This document shows positions 24,066 through 32,143 of a stretch of DNA of 32,844 bases, one piece after another. Location of the stretch: contig CAIVPF010000094.1 of the NCBI GenBank assembly GCA_903907745.1, positions 1 to 32,844 of the forward strand. Direction: 5' to 3'. This DNA is from an uncultured Cytophagaceae bacterium. Its GTDB lineage: Bacteria; Bacteroidota; Bacteroidia; Cytophagales; Spirosomataceae. The stretch's first letter is position 1. The number at the start of each line of letters is the position of its first letter. Below the pieces are notes generated by a model. The model did not search any database, was not told where the DNA came from, and worked only from the letters and a program-made list of their open reading frames with translations. The translations under genes and the position numbers were made by a program.

Positions 24066-25127
24066 TTATCCTTTTCGGAAATTATGGGCTGTTTGGATGG
24101 CGGCACGTAGGTTTTCGACAGGTGTGTTTGAAGCGACGGTGCAATTCGCACTCAAAATCATCTGTTTTGGCGAATCTTTTAATAATTCCTGGGTAGCTTT
24201 TTTGACCTGATCCACGGTACCGGTAGAAATTACGCCATGCCGATCGAGCCCGCCCATGACGGGTCTTTGGAAAATCTGGGCAGCTTTTTGTAGGCTCAGT
24301 TCTTTCCCGTTTGCTTTTAAAGGTACATTCACAATTTGGCCAGGATAATCTTGGAAGCGCGGTTCAAAGCCTTCGTATTCGCCGTCATAATCGCAGATGT
24401 GTAAAATATTATAAGGGACTAATTGGGCTACTTCTTTGTAAAGAAGCATATCAAAGTTTTTGATGGTGCGGTTGAACAAATGATAATCCGCCACGCGATT
24501 TGTTTCACCGCCTTGCGCGCAGGTATAAAATCCGTCTACGCCTAATTTTGTAGCTGCTTGGACAAAGTTCAAGATGGAGAGGGTGACATTTTCCATGCCC
24601 CGACAAACCGCCTCAGGATCTTCTTGGACGTGTTTTACTAGTAATTCCCAGGGCACGGCTTGTTTGGCCATTTGATAAGGGGAATAGAGTGTTTGGATGA
24701 CCATGGCTTCGGATTTTGTTTCTTTGACCATGTTTTTGATCACATAAAGAATGGGCTCAAAAAAAGAAGCGGGCATGATGGGTTGTTTGTACCAATCTTT
24801 GGCGGTTTTGATTTGTTCGTTGAGCGGCAGGCTCATGCCGTCGAACTGAATTTTAACGAAATCCATTTGGGTAGCTCTGAAATAATCCAAATGCGCTTTG
24901 ACGGCTTCGTCTCCTTTTTTATTAAAATGCATGAAAAATCCGGCGGGAATATAGGAGGAAGTGGAGCCGGGTTGTAGCACATCTTCCATGAGATCACGTT
25001 TCGATTTTGCGACTTGATTGTTGATTTTAGGTAAATTTAGCGGTTTGTCTTGAGCGATTCCGCTCATCATACCGAGGGTACCGAGGGAGGTGGATTTTAA
25101 AAAATCGCGGCGATTGGGCTGTGTCAT
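24066..25127 (-). CDS. Tat-exported uroporphyrinogen decarboxylase-like protein
   Basis: A 353-residue URO-D/methyltransferase superfamily TIM barrel. The N-terminus has a twin-arginine signal (NRRDFLKSTS), which is out of place for haem synthesis and means it acts in the periplasm. Family features: DFVKIQFDG near residue 90, a mid-barrel LGVDGFYTCAQGG, NILHICDYDG, MGGLDRHGV and the final ILSANCTVASNTPVENLRAA. The N-terminal Arg-rich substrate loop of true HemE is not seen. URO-D homologues with Tat signals are known in Bacteroidota and Planctomycetota without an agreed function. It is divergent from the ChaN-like gene (85 bp apart). Confidence 0.83.
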   Translation of the reverse strand: MTQPNRRDFLKSTSLGTLGMMSGIAQDKPLNLPKINNQVAKSKRDLMEDVLQPGSTSSYIPAGFFMHFNKKGDEAVKAHLDYFRATQMDFVKIQFDGMSLPLNEQIKTAKDWYKQPIMPASFFEPILYVIKNMVKETKSEAMVIQTLYSPYQMAKQAVPWELLVKHVQEDPEAVCRGMENVTLSILNFVQAATKLGVDGFYTCAQGGETNRVADYHLFNRTIKNFDMLLYKEVAQLVPYNILHICDYDGEYEGFEPRFQDYPGQIVNVPLKANGKELSLQKAAQIFQRPVMGGLDRHGVISTGTVDQVKKATQELLKDSPKQMILSANCTVASNTPVENLRAAIQTAHNFRKG

Positions 25128-25212
25128 AGGGATTAAATGTTAGCTTAGCAAAGGAAAAACAATGAATCTAATTTAGAAATTTTTTGATAAAAAATATACC
25201 TTTAGAAATCAA

Positions 25213-26076
25213 ATGAACGATATGAAAAAAGCGCTTGGGGTAATTTTGTTGATGGCCTATTCGGTGGGATTATGGGCAGGGGACAAACCGGCCTATGTTT
25301 TATATAATGGGAAAGGGAAGAAGGTGGGTTATGCTAAGATGGTGAAGAATTTGTTGAAGCAGGAGGTGGTCTTGTTTGGGGAGATTCACAATAATCCGAT
25401 TAGCCATTGGTTGGAATTAAAGATAGCACAAGATTGTGGTGGGAAACGGGCGATATTGATGGGGGCGGAGATGTTTGAGCGGGATAACCAGCAGCCCTTG
25501 AACCAGTATATGGAGGATAAGATTACGGCGAAGGGTTTGGATTCTTTGGCTAGATTATGGAAAAATTACAAGACGGATTATGCGCCATTGGTGAATTATG
25601 CGAAGGAAAACCGGGTTGGATTTGTGGCCACGAACGTGCCTCGGAAATTTGCGACGATGGTATCGAAGGGGGGATTTGAGGCATTAAATTCTCTAGGGGC
25701 ATTGGAAAAAACATGGGTGGCGCGTTTGCCGATTGCCTATGATGCGAATTTGCCGGGTTATCAGAAGATGTTGAAAATGATGGGCGACCATGCCACGCCG
25801 AATATGGCGAAGGCGCAGGCGCTGAAAGATGCGACGATGGCCTATTCGATTTTGGAGCATTTGAACATGGATGAGTTGTTTATTCATTACCATGGCTCTT
25901 ATCATTCGGAATTTCATGAAGGAATTATGTGGTATTTAAAGCAGGCGCGTGCGACGATGCGCATCGCCACCATCGCCACGGTCAGTCAAAAAGACATTAG
26001 CTCCCTGCTGCCTGAGCACCTGGATAAGGCGGATTTCATCATTTGCGTGGAAGACGATATGACGGGGACGTATTAG
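25213..26076 (+). CDS. ChaN-like haem-binding family protein
   Basis: A 287-residue exported protein of the ChaN family (PF04187, Cofac_haem_bdg). The N-terminus (MNDMKKALGVILLMAYSVGLWAG) is a signal peptide; the Met at 25222 is an equally good start. Conserved motifs: VVLFGEIHNNPISHWLE at residues about 52-68, MGAEMFERDNQQPL, YAPLVNYAKENR, and FIHYHGSYHSEFHEGI near residue 230, with paired His. In Campylobacter, ChaN binds haem at the outer membrane; homologues in Bacteroidota are uncharacterised. No TonB receptor or haem gene is next to it. The stop runs directly into the repeat array. Confidence 0.85.
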   Translation: MNDMKKALGVILLMAYSVGLWAGDKPAYVLYNGKGKKVGYAKMVKNLLKQEVVLFGEIHNNPISHWLELKIAQDCGGKRAILMGAEMFERDNQQPLNQYMEDKITAKGLDSLARLWKNYKTDYAPLVNYAKENRVGFVATNVPRKFATMVSKGGFEALNSLGALEKTWVARLPIAYDANLPGYQKMLKMMGDHATPNMAKAQALKDATMAYSILEHLNMDELFIHYHGSYHSEFHEGIMWYLKQARATMRIATIATVSQKDISSLLPEHLDKADFIICVEDDMTGTY

Positions 26077-26077
26077 G

Positions 26078-26135
26078 TTGGTTTGGGAAAGATTGGTTTG
26101 GGAAAGGTTGGTTTGGGAAAAGTTGGTTTGCCAAA
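26078..26135. repeat. Left edge: 15-bp tandem repeat (TTGGTTTGGGAAA)
   Basis: TTGGTTTGGGAAA occurs at 26078, 26093 and 26108 with a 15-bp period. A fourth variant at 26123 (TTGGTTTGCCAAA) merges into the first array hairpin, so the tandem unit and the hairpin arm share ancestry. Confidence 0.9.
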
Positions 26136-26491
26136 GGGACTTTGGCAAACCTTCTCCCTTTACTGGCAAACGCGAATAAGTTAATTGTAGGGAAAAGCAA
26201 TGCGGCTATTAGGAAAGCCCTGCGGGCTAGGTTTGCCAAAGTCCCTTTGGCAAACCGCGTTTTTGGCAAACCTTCTCCCTTTACTGGCAAATGCGTGTAA
26301 GTTAATTGTAGTGGGAAAGCCCTGCGGGCTAAGTTTGCCAAAGTTCCTTTGGCAAACCGCGTTTTTGGCAAACCTTCTCCCTTTACTGGCAAATGCGAAT
26401 AAGTTAATTGTAGGGGAAAGCCCTGCGGCTATTAGGAAAGCCCTGCAACTAGTAGGAAAGCCCTGCGGGCTAAGTTTGCCAAAGTTCCTTT

Positions 26492-26541
26492 GGCAAACCA
26501 TCCTTTCCCAAACCATCATTTCCCAAACCAACCTTTGGCAA
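26492..26541. repeat. Right edge: inverted copy of the 15-bp tandem repeat
   Basis: TTTCCCAAACCA occurs at 26504 and 26519 with the same 15-bp period but in opposite orientation to the left edge. It closes with CCTTTGGCA just before the stop of the minus-strand gene at 26551. Confidence 0.88.
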
Positions 26542-26550
26542 TCCGGAAAA

Positions 26551-28053
26551 TTATCGTGTGAGTTGAACAACTTGAAAACTTCCTAATTCAGCTACTTGCT
26601 TCCGGTTTAAATCGATTTGATATGCATTTCCTGGAACAGAATGGCCGGATATGACATATTTTTTTCCATTGGCCAATAAAGCAAAATAAGGAGAATCCTC
26701 CGAAGTCAAACAACGCAACTGAGAAATTTCCCCCTCCTCCATCCTCGTATATAAAACGGGAGATTGTTTTCTTAAAGCGCTAATCGTTGAAAAATCTGGC
26801 CAGACATACCATTTTTTTTCAACTAAATGTTTCGCATTCAGTGAATCCATCGGATAGGATAAACAAGTTTGTTGGGTCTTCATGACATAGGCATCACATA
26901 GAATCCGCCTTTGATCTGCTTCAACCAAAGGCATTTGTGTCCTGATATTCAGACCATAAAATCCCAAGGCACCTAAAACCATGAACCCTTGCAATCGCCG
27001 CGATAAATCCGGTTTTATTTCCAAAATACTCAAATAAATAAGCACCAATGGAATCACATGGTAAAAGGAGAATCTATGAGCTAATAAAACCCCAAAACCC
27101 ACCTGACCCGCATCATCTACGCCACGGCCTAAGTGGATCAAAAAGCCGATTGACGCCATTGAAAAAAAGATCATAGGCAAAAAAAACATTCGCTCATTAC
27201 CTTTCTTGAATACCGTTTGAATCGAACGAAGCACCGGATACGCAATCCCCAAAAAGCAAACAACACCTAGCAAAAATGCCACCGAAACCCGCGAAACGAT
27301 CGCCCCTAAAAAGATAAACACCGCCGGAAAAATAGCCATATTGACATGAATACCTCCATCCTTTATGCCTAAGATCTCCGAGGAAAGTTGGATACCCGAG
27401 TAATATAAAACGATGCACAAAACACTCAAAACCCATAAATAATAGCGATACCGATGCCTGTAGATGGCGATCAACAAATTTGAAAAAAACAAAAGCCCCA
27501 AAGATTCCGTGGAAATCAACAACAAACTGGCATTGGCCAACAAAACCCCTACCACATATCGCTTTTGAATCGTCATAACATAGGCAATCCAAACGATCAT
27601 TAAAACCGTAAATCCATGTTGCATTACCCCAACCAACGAAAAATTATCAACCTGGCCTTTCAACGATAACAGCAATAAAGAAATTCCAACAAAATGCATC
27701 GACGACTTTCCCGTCAATCGCGCATACTGAATAAAACAATACAAAATGGGCAAAAGCAAAGCATTCGCCACCAAAATCAAGGCCGTAAAGTGAAATTTCG
27801 AAGCGAATAGGCTTGTGAGAATTACATAAATTTTTAAACACAAATTAGCATGAATACCCCCGTGAAAAGGCAATATGTAGGACGAAATAGATGAAAACAC
27901 ATCGCTTATTCGAATATCAAAAAACAAGATATAACTCAAATCATCGCCCCAATTCGGATATGGCACCACCCAAAAAGCAATTAGAGATAATTGAATAACT
28001 AAAATAAGGGCAATACTAAGCCAAACCCAAAGACCACCCCATTTTAAACCCAT
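26551..28053 (-). CDS. Polytopic membrane protein of unknown function
   Basis: A 500-residue inner-membrane protein with roughly 10-12 hydrophobic helices up to residue about 375 and a soluble C-terminal tail of about 120 residues. After the first helix comes a loop with PNWGDDLSY. Acidic residues in the first extracytoplasmic loop are usual in GT-C glycosyltransferases, and the plan (many helices then a soluble tail) would fit, but no family signature is certain. A short HGGIHAN segment follows at the next loop. The gene is divergent from the esterase at 28143 and convergent with the ChaN-like gene across the repeat array. The product cannot be named further. Confidence 0.75.
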   Translation of the reverse strand: MGLKWGGLWVWLSIALILVIQLSLIAFWVVPYPNWGDDLSYILFFDIRISDVFSSISSYILPFHGGIHANLCLKIYVILTSLFASKFHFTALILVANALLLPILYCFIQYARLTGKSSMHFVGISLLLLSLKGQVDNFSLVGVMQHGFTVLMIVWIAYVMTIQKRYVVGVLLANASLLLISTESLGLLFFSNLLIAIYRHRYRYYLWVLSVLCIVLYYSGIQLSSEILGIKDGGIHVNMAIFPAVFIFLGAIVSRVSVAFLLGVVCFLGIAYPVLRSIQTVFKKGNERMFFLPMIFFSMASIGFLIHLGRGVDDAGQVGFGVLLAHRFSFYHVIPLVLIYLSILEIKPDLSRRLQGFMVLGALGFYGLNIRTQMPLVEADQRRILCDAYVMKTQQTCLSYPMDSLNAKHLVEKKWYVWPDFSTISALRKQSPVLYTRMEEGEISQLRCLTSEDSPYFALLANGKKYVISGHSVPGNAYQIDLNRKQVAELGSFQVVQLTR

Positions 28054-28129
28054 AGAATTAATTTTTATAACTTTAAATTTACAAAATCTCCTTAAATTGT
28101 TCGCTAGTTATTTAATTTAAGCAATCAAA

Positions 28130-28138
28130 TAAACCTAT
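28130..28138 (+). promoter_or_regulatory. TAAACCTAT box, 4 nt before the esterase start at 28143
   Basis: An exact TAAACCTAT followed by TCAC and the ATG, in the 89-bp divergent gap. Confidence 0.45.
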
Positions 28139-28142
28139 TCAC

Positions 28143-29432
28143 ATGAAAAACATAATCATACGTAGTCTATTACTAACATTTTTTTGCAGCTGCCTGCACC
28201 TAACATTCGCAAATCCTGATCCACAAGCAGGTACCTATAAAATGGTCGTCGAAGGATTCGACTGGGGCCCTGCCGTCAATAAAATCATTCTTTCCCTGCT
28301 AGACACAACCTCGAAAGTAAACGCTGCGGACTACATCGTATATGTCCAACGAAATTTAGCCGGAACCACCATCCCCGCCGAACAAAGTAGCGGAAAACGA
28401 GAAGTCATCTCCGCCTACATCTCCACCGAAACCGGAGACCGCATAAAAACAGGTAAACATATTACCCTCGTCCTCAGCGTAGGGCCCTCCCTGCCCATCG
28501 CTTCGCCATTCCAATATGTACGGGTAAAAGGAAACCTTTGGGTCGATTATAACCTAACGATCATGCAAACGAAAACCCAACAAATTTGGAATAAAGCAAA
28601 CGGCAAAATCATGCCGCTCATCGACGAGTTTGACCTATCCAAAAAATTCAGTTATCAAGACAAAAACATGTCCTATGCCAGCTATTCTCCCAAAAATAGA
28701 AAGGACAAAGCACCCCTAATTATTTGGTTACACGGAGGCGGCGAAGGCGGCATGGATCCGACTGTACCGCTTTTGGGAAATAAAGCCGCGAATTATGCCG
28801 GCACAGCCATCCAAACGATTTTCGAAGGCGCATTCGTACTCGTTCCCCAATGCCCCGGCGCCTGGATGCACAATGCCCAAGGCGTAGGCACTCAAGGAAA
28901 AGAAAATGACGTGTACAACGAAGGACTCATGGCTTTGATCAAAAATTATGTGTCCAACAATCCAAGCATAGACCCCAACAGAATCTATGTAGGCGGCTGT
29001 TCTAATGGCGGCTACATGGCTCTAAAACTCATTCTTTTATACCCCGATTATTTCGCAGCCGGCTACATCAGCTCCCTAGCCTATCGCTCACAATACATCG
29101 CAGATGCAGACATTCAAAAAATCAAAAACATACCCATGTGGTTCGTGCATTCCAAAGACGATGCCACCACGAATCCCGACCTGACCGTCGTACCCGTGTT
29201 CGATCGACTTAAATCCGCCGGTGCTAAAAACATCCATTTTACCTATTATGACCACGTAAATGATATCACCAACCAATATGGTGGCAACGGATTTCAATAC
29301 AATGGACACTGGTCTTGGGTCTATTTACACGAAAACCTACCCAGAACGGATCTAGACGGAAGCGCCGTAAAACTAAACGGAAAACCTGTCACCATCATGG
29401 AATGGATGGCCGCTCAGAAAAAGGGGAAATAA
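28143..29432 (+). CDS. Secreted alpha/beta-hydrolase esterase with N-terminal Ig-like domain
   Basis: A 429-residue secreted esterase of the PHB-depolymerase/feruloyl-esterase/prolyl-oligopeptidase-like group. The signal peptide ends near HLTFAN. Residues about 30-155 form a beta-rich domain of the kind placed before such esterases. The hydrolase domain has IIWLHGGGEGG (oxyanion region, near 197), VGGCSNGGYMA (nucleophile Ser about 287), WFVHSKDDATT (acid Asp) and a C-terminal NGHWSW (catalytic His). Enzymes of this type remove acyl groups from polysaccharides or cleave polyesters; the substrate is unknown. It is convergent with the SGNH lipoprotein at 29471, another probable deacylase. Confidence 0.87.
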   Translation: MKNIIIRSLLLTFFCSCLHLTFANPDPQAGTYKMVVEGFDWGPAVNKIILSLLDTTSKVNAADYIVYVQRNLAGTTIPAEQSSGKREVISAYISTETGDRIKTGKHITLVLSVGPSLPIASPFQYVRVKGNLWVDYNLTIMQTKTQQIWNKANGKIMPLIDEFDLSKKFSYQDKNMSYASYSPKNRKDKAPLIIWLHGGGEGGMDPTVPLLGNKAANYAGTAIQTIFEGAFVLVPQCPGAWMHNAQGVGTQGKENDVYNEGLMALIKNYVSNNPSIDPNRIYVGGCSNGGYMALKLILLYPDYFAAGYISSLAYRSQYIADADIQKIKNIPMWFVHSKDDATTNPDLTVVPVFDRLKSAGAKNIHFTYYDHVNDITNQYGGNGFQYNGHWSWVYLHENLPRTDLDGSAVKLNGKPVTIMEWMAAQKKGK

Positions 29433-29470
29433 GTAGAAAGATTGGCGGAATGAAAAATCCGCTCGTAACA

Positions 29471-30151
29471 TTACAAACGGATGCTCGGCGCAATAGCCTC
29501 CGCCCATTTTTGATATGCCTCTGCGGAAGGATGTAAACCATCCGCAGAGGTAAATTTGAGATTATATCGGGCGGCCCGACCGATTTCCGTGATATTGACA
29601 TAGCGACATAAATTCACCTTCGCTAGCCGCTGATTAATCCGATTAAAGCCATCAATTTCCCGGTGAATTTTAGCGGTATCCAAAGTCAAGCCAATGGGCG
29701 TCAGGCCATAATCAGGAATCGAAATAACAATCACATGTTCATTTATGCCCTGTGCGAGACCCACGGCCTTGCCTAAAATGGTGTTCAATTTTTTCGCATA
29801 CTGAAGACTATCCAATCCTTGAAATTGGTCATTCACCCCAATCAACACAGTGACATAATCATGCATTCCCGGATTACTATCGTTCAAGGCTTGATCCAAT
29901 TCTGCGGCTGTCCAGCCTGATTGCGCCAAATACCCAATATGTCGAGTCTTAATGCCTTTAAATCGCAGGATGTTTTGCAACTGTGCCGCAAAGCGCTCCG
30001 AAATTTGTACTCCTTGACCCACCGTATAAGAATCCCCTAGCGCTAAAAATGTAATCGAAACTGAATCTTTGGGATTTAAGGATGATTCCAATGGGCTCTC
30101 CTGACAAGCAACCAAATAAGCCCAAAAAAAAATCAAACAGATAATTCGCAT
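29471..30151 (-). CDS. SGNH/GDSL hydrolase lipoprotein
   Basis: A 226-residue lipoprotein (start at 30151: MRIICLIFFWAYLVAC, lipobox Cys16). An alternative start at 30178 adds nine residues with charged character, also acceptable. The SGNH blocks are visible: FLALGDSYTVG (block I, nucleophile Ser), the Gly of SGWTAAE (block II), VLIGVNDQF (block III Asn) and DGLHPSAEAY (block V Asp and His). Such enzymes are usually carbohydrate acetylesterases or lysophospholipases. The neighbour is a secreted esterase, so acyl removal from glycans is plausible. It is divergent from the lipoprotein gene at 30277. Confidence 0.88.
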   Translation of the reverse strand: MRIICLIFFWAYLVACQESPLESSLNPKDSVSITFLALGDSYTVGQGVQISERFAAQLQNILRFKGIKTRHIGYLAQSGWTAAELDQALNDSNPGMHDYVTVLIGVNDQFQGLDSLQYAKKLNTILGKAVGLAQGINEHVIVISIPDYGLTPIGLTLDTAKIHREIDGFNRINQRLAKVNLCRYVNITEIGRAARYNLKFTSADGLHPSAEAYQKWAEAIAPSIRL

Positions 30152-30276
30152 CCTTTTTAAACCCTTCGATTCATACATGTTAAAACAATTCGAGTATAAA
30201 ACCCTGTGAAAATACAAGAAATCAGAAACTAAATGAGTAGTTTACAACTTCTTATAACCTATAAAAACAATTTATC

Positions 30277-31068
30277 ATGAAAAAATTATCAATTTTAGCA
30301 CTTTGCCTTTCCGTGGCTTTGGGTATTTACAGTTGTGGAAATGAAAGCAAAACCGAATCCCAAGCAGGGGTTTATTCCATGGAAAAGCAAGTGGGCTCCG
30401 ACGGAAAAACTGAAACTGTGAACCAATCCAGCGACGGCGGTTTTCAAATTAAAATTTACACCGACCAAAACTATTTCTATGTCGCCATGACCAAAGATTC
30501 CTCCGCCTCTTTTGGGCTAGGAACCTATACCTTGAAGGGCTCCAAGATCGAGGAAAAAAACATTTATAATGCAGCATCTTTAGACACGGCAGACACCTTT
30601 AACCTAGACATCACAAAAAGCGAAAAAGGCTACTCCCAAGTCATTCCTGAAATCATGATCCAAGGTAAAAAATGGAAATTAACCGAGGAATATACAAGCC
30701 TTCCAACGACCGGATCATCTGAATTGGATGGGGTTTGGAAACAAAGTAAAAACCTTGTTGTAAGCGGAAAAGACACTACCGACCAAACCTACAACGAATA
30801 CAAAGTCTATTCTGGCGGTCATTTTATGTGGGCTACCCGTTATCAAGCGGATACAACAAAAAAAGAATTTAAAAACGTGGTAGGCCACGGAACCTTTGGC
30901 TTAAAAGATGGCGCCTTAACGGAGCAATTGGATAAGAGTAGTTTGGCCGGAGCTGTTGGAAAATATGACATCAAAATTGTATTCAACGGAAAAGACGAAT
31001 ACACCCAAGAAACAGCAGATACCAAAAACAATTCAGTCGGATTTAAAACGTACCAACGCGTTAAATAA
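30277..31068 (+). CDS. Two-domain lipocalin-like lipoprotein, paralogue of the 857-1570 product
   Basis: A 263-residue lipoprotein with signal MKKLSILALCLSVALGIYSC (Cys20). The mature protein has two related beta-rich halves: residues about 30-145, with GFQIKIYTDQNYFYVAM and GLGTYTL, and about 150-262, with ELDGVWKQ, YKVYSGGHFMWATRYQ and GHGTFGL. The same plan (x-G-x-W, then a G-x-H-F-x-W strand, then G-x-G-T-(Y/F)) is seen in the secreted protein at 857-1570, so the two are distant paralogues. The function is unknown; small lipocalin-like barrels bind hydrophobic ligands or act as accessory proteins. It is a single gene closed by a strong terminator. A TAACCTAT variant of the upstream box lies 14 nt before the start. 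Confidence 0.82.
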   Translation: MKKLSILALCLSVALGIYSCGNESKTESQAGVYSMEKQVGSDGKTETVNQSSDGGFQIKIYTDQNYFYVAMTKDSSASFGLGTYTLKGSKIEEKNIYNAASLDTADTFNLDITKSEKGYSQVIPEIMIQGKKWKLTEEYTSLPTTGSSELDGVWKQSKNLVVSGKDTTDQTYNEYKVYSGGHFMWATRYQADTTKKEFKNVVGHGTFGLKDGALTEQLDKSSLAGAVGKYDIKIVFNGKDEYTQETADTKNNSVGFKTYQRVK

Positions 31069-31083
31069 ACACGCTGTTCATTG

Positions 31084-31120
31084 AAAAGCCCCACAAACGA
31101 TTCATTTGTGGGGCTTTTTT
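31084..31120. terminator. Strong bidirectional rho-independent terminator
   Basis: A perfect 14-bp stem, AAAAGCCCCACAAA (31084-31097) with TTTGTGGGGCTTTT (31105-31118), loop CGATTCA, with T runs on both strands. It separates the plus-strand lipoprotein (stop 31068) from the minus-strand PIG-L gene (stop 31145). Confidence 0.95.
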
Positions 31121-31144
31121 ATATATAAATCAAAAAATTGCTTC

Positions 31145-32041
31145 CTATTTTGCCTGCGGTGCCGCAAAACCTGATTTAGCTAATTGATCAAATAAGGCCT
31201 GCGCCTTCACAATGCCTTTGGGATCATTCAAATCATAATAGCGATAGACCTCAAAATCCGTTTTGTGAATCCCATTTTCCTGAATGGCTCCCTGCGATTT
31301 ATATTCGGCAATCACCCAATCCGCCACGATCTTATAACTCACCTTATCATTTTCCTTAAATTTAAAGGCACGATTCAAGGTAAGTAGCGGCGCACCCTCC
31401 TTGATTTTTGTTTCAGGAAAACCATCCAGCATGGTAAATTCCATCGGCTTGCTCGTTTGAGACATTGGGCTACCTGCTAAAACGATTGGTTTTTTAGTTC
31501 CTTCATAGCGTTGTACCGCGCGCAAAGCCATCATGACCGATGTTTTATGATGTCCATGCTGGCCTGCGTGTGGCAACATGGTGATGATGAAATCATAATT
31601 TTGGTCAGCAAGGATACGATCCATTTTTCGCTGGACCGTGGGAATATCCCAATTCTTCCCTGAAATATAAGGTTTGATATCCAGCGTGTACCAGTCATCT
31701 GGCTGCTCCATAAAATACATATTGCGAACGCCCAAAATTTTTCCGGAATTCAAAATCTCCTGCTTGCGGATCAAAGGCAAATGATTTCGCGCCGTCACCG
31801 AATCCGTCAAATTCAGTCCATAATAAACCGCACCCAATTGCGAATCCGCAAATCCTCCACCCCCATCCGTCATCACCGCCATATCCACGATGCCTTTCAA
31901 TTCATGCGTAATTTTAAACATCGTCACGGAGAAACCCGTTTCATCATCCGGATGCGCAGTGACCACCAAAACTTTGGGACCCTGAGCCAATAGCAAAAAG
32001 CTAGTCAAACATGCAAAAATAAGGCTAAGTAAATATTTCAT
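31145..32041 (-). CDS. PIG-L/LmbE family zinc deacetylase, secreted
   Basis: A 298-residue protein with a signal peptide (MKYLLSLIFACLTSFLLLAQ). The start at 32041 is chosen for it; the longer frame to 32098 adds a charged stretch. VTAHPDDE at residues 28-34 is the zinc-binding motif, and PHAGQHGHHKTS in mid-protein supplies the third His. The family deacetylates GlcNAc-containing substrates (GlcNAc-PI, mycothiol precursors, diacetylchitobiose). Export suggests an extracellular amino-sugar substrate, which fits the amino-sugar genes elsewhere in the window, but this is inference. It is divergent from the ABC ATPase at 32144 (102 bp). Confidence 0.9.
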   Translation of the reverse strand: MKYLLSLIFACLTSFLLLAQGPKVLVVTAHPDDETGFSVTMFKITHELKGIVDMAVMTDGGGGFADSQLGAVYYGLNLTDSVTARNHLPLIRKQEILNSGKILGVRNMYFMEQPDDWYTLDIKPYISGKNWDIPTVQRKMDRILADQNYDFIITMLPHAGQHGHHKTSVMMALRAVQRYEGTKKPIVLAGSPMSQTSKPMEFTMLDGFPETKIKEGAPLLTLNRAFKFKENDKVSYKIVADWVIAEYKSQGAIQENGIHKTDFEVYRYYDLNDPKGIVKAQALFDQLAKSGFAAPQAK

Positions 32042-32143
32042 CAGGTAAAGAGGTTTGTTTGTCCTAAATTTATAAAAAATAATAGTCCGGCGAAACAATT
32101 ACTTTTTTTAGCCGTTTATAAACTGAGCCTTTGCCAAATCCAC

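Larger units (their letters stand above)
26077..26541. repeat. Mosaic intergenic array of direct and inverted repeats
   Basis: This 465-bp tract fills the whole gap between two convergent genes. It holds four copies of a near-perfect hairpin with arms GGTTTGCCAAAG (or AGTTTGCCAAAG) and CTTTGGCAAACC and a 3-nt loop, at 26125-26151, 26230-26256, 26332-26358 and 26473-26499. Between them are three copies of a unit containing ACCTTCTCCCTTTACTGGCA, then TTAATTGTAG, then a short hairpin GCCCTGCGGGC. The third copy carries extra 20-bp duplications of AGGAAAGCCCTGC. The outer edges are 15-bp tandem repeats in opposite orientation. The tract therefore reads as a large imperfect palindrome. The open frames inside it, on both strands, are by-products of the repeats. 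Confidence 0.92.

Noticed and set aside
26160-26420. A dif/XerCD site in the GCGAATAAGTTAATTG segments
   Set aside because: Only loose similarity, repeated three times, and no clear 11-6-11 two-arm structure.
26077-26541. A CRISPR array
   Set aside because: The repeats are palindromic and irregularly spaced, the spacers are themselves repeats, and no cas gene is near.
25936-26586. Several overlapping open frames on both strands with repeated peptides such as FAKGTLANL and FPNQ
   Set aside because: They are translations of the repeat array in different frames. No signal, start context or family match, and the same DNA is open in opposite directions.
29445-29462. A short GCGGA/TCCGC hairpin between the convergent esterase and SGNH genes
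   Set aside because: Only five base pairs and no T tail, too weak to call a terminator.
29518-29550. A 10-bp perfect inverted repeat (CCTCTGCGGA with TCCGCAGAGG)
   Set aside because: It lies within the codons around the conserved DGLHPSAE block of the SGNH hydrolase, where two similar Ser-Ala-acid codon runs produce it. No T run follows.
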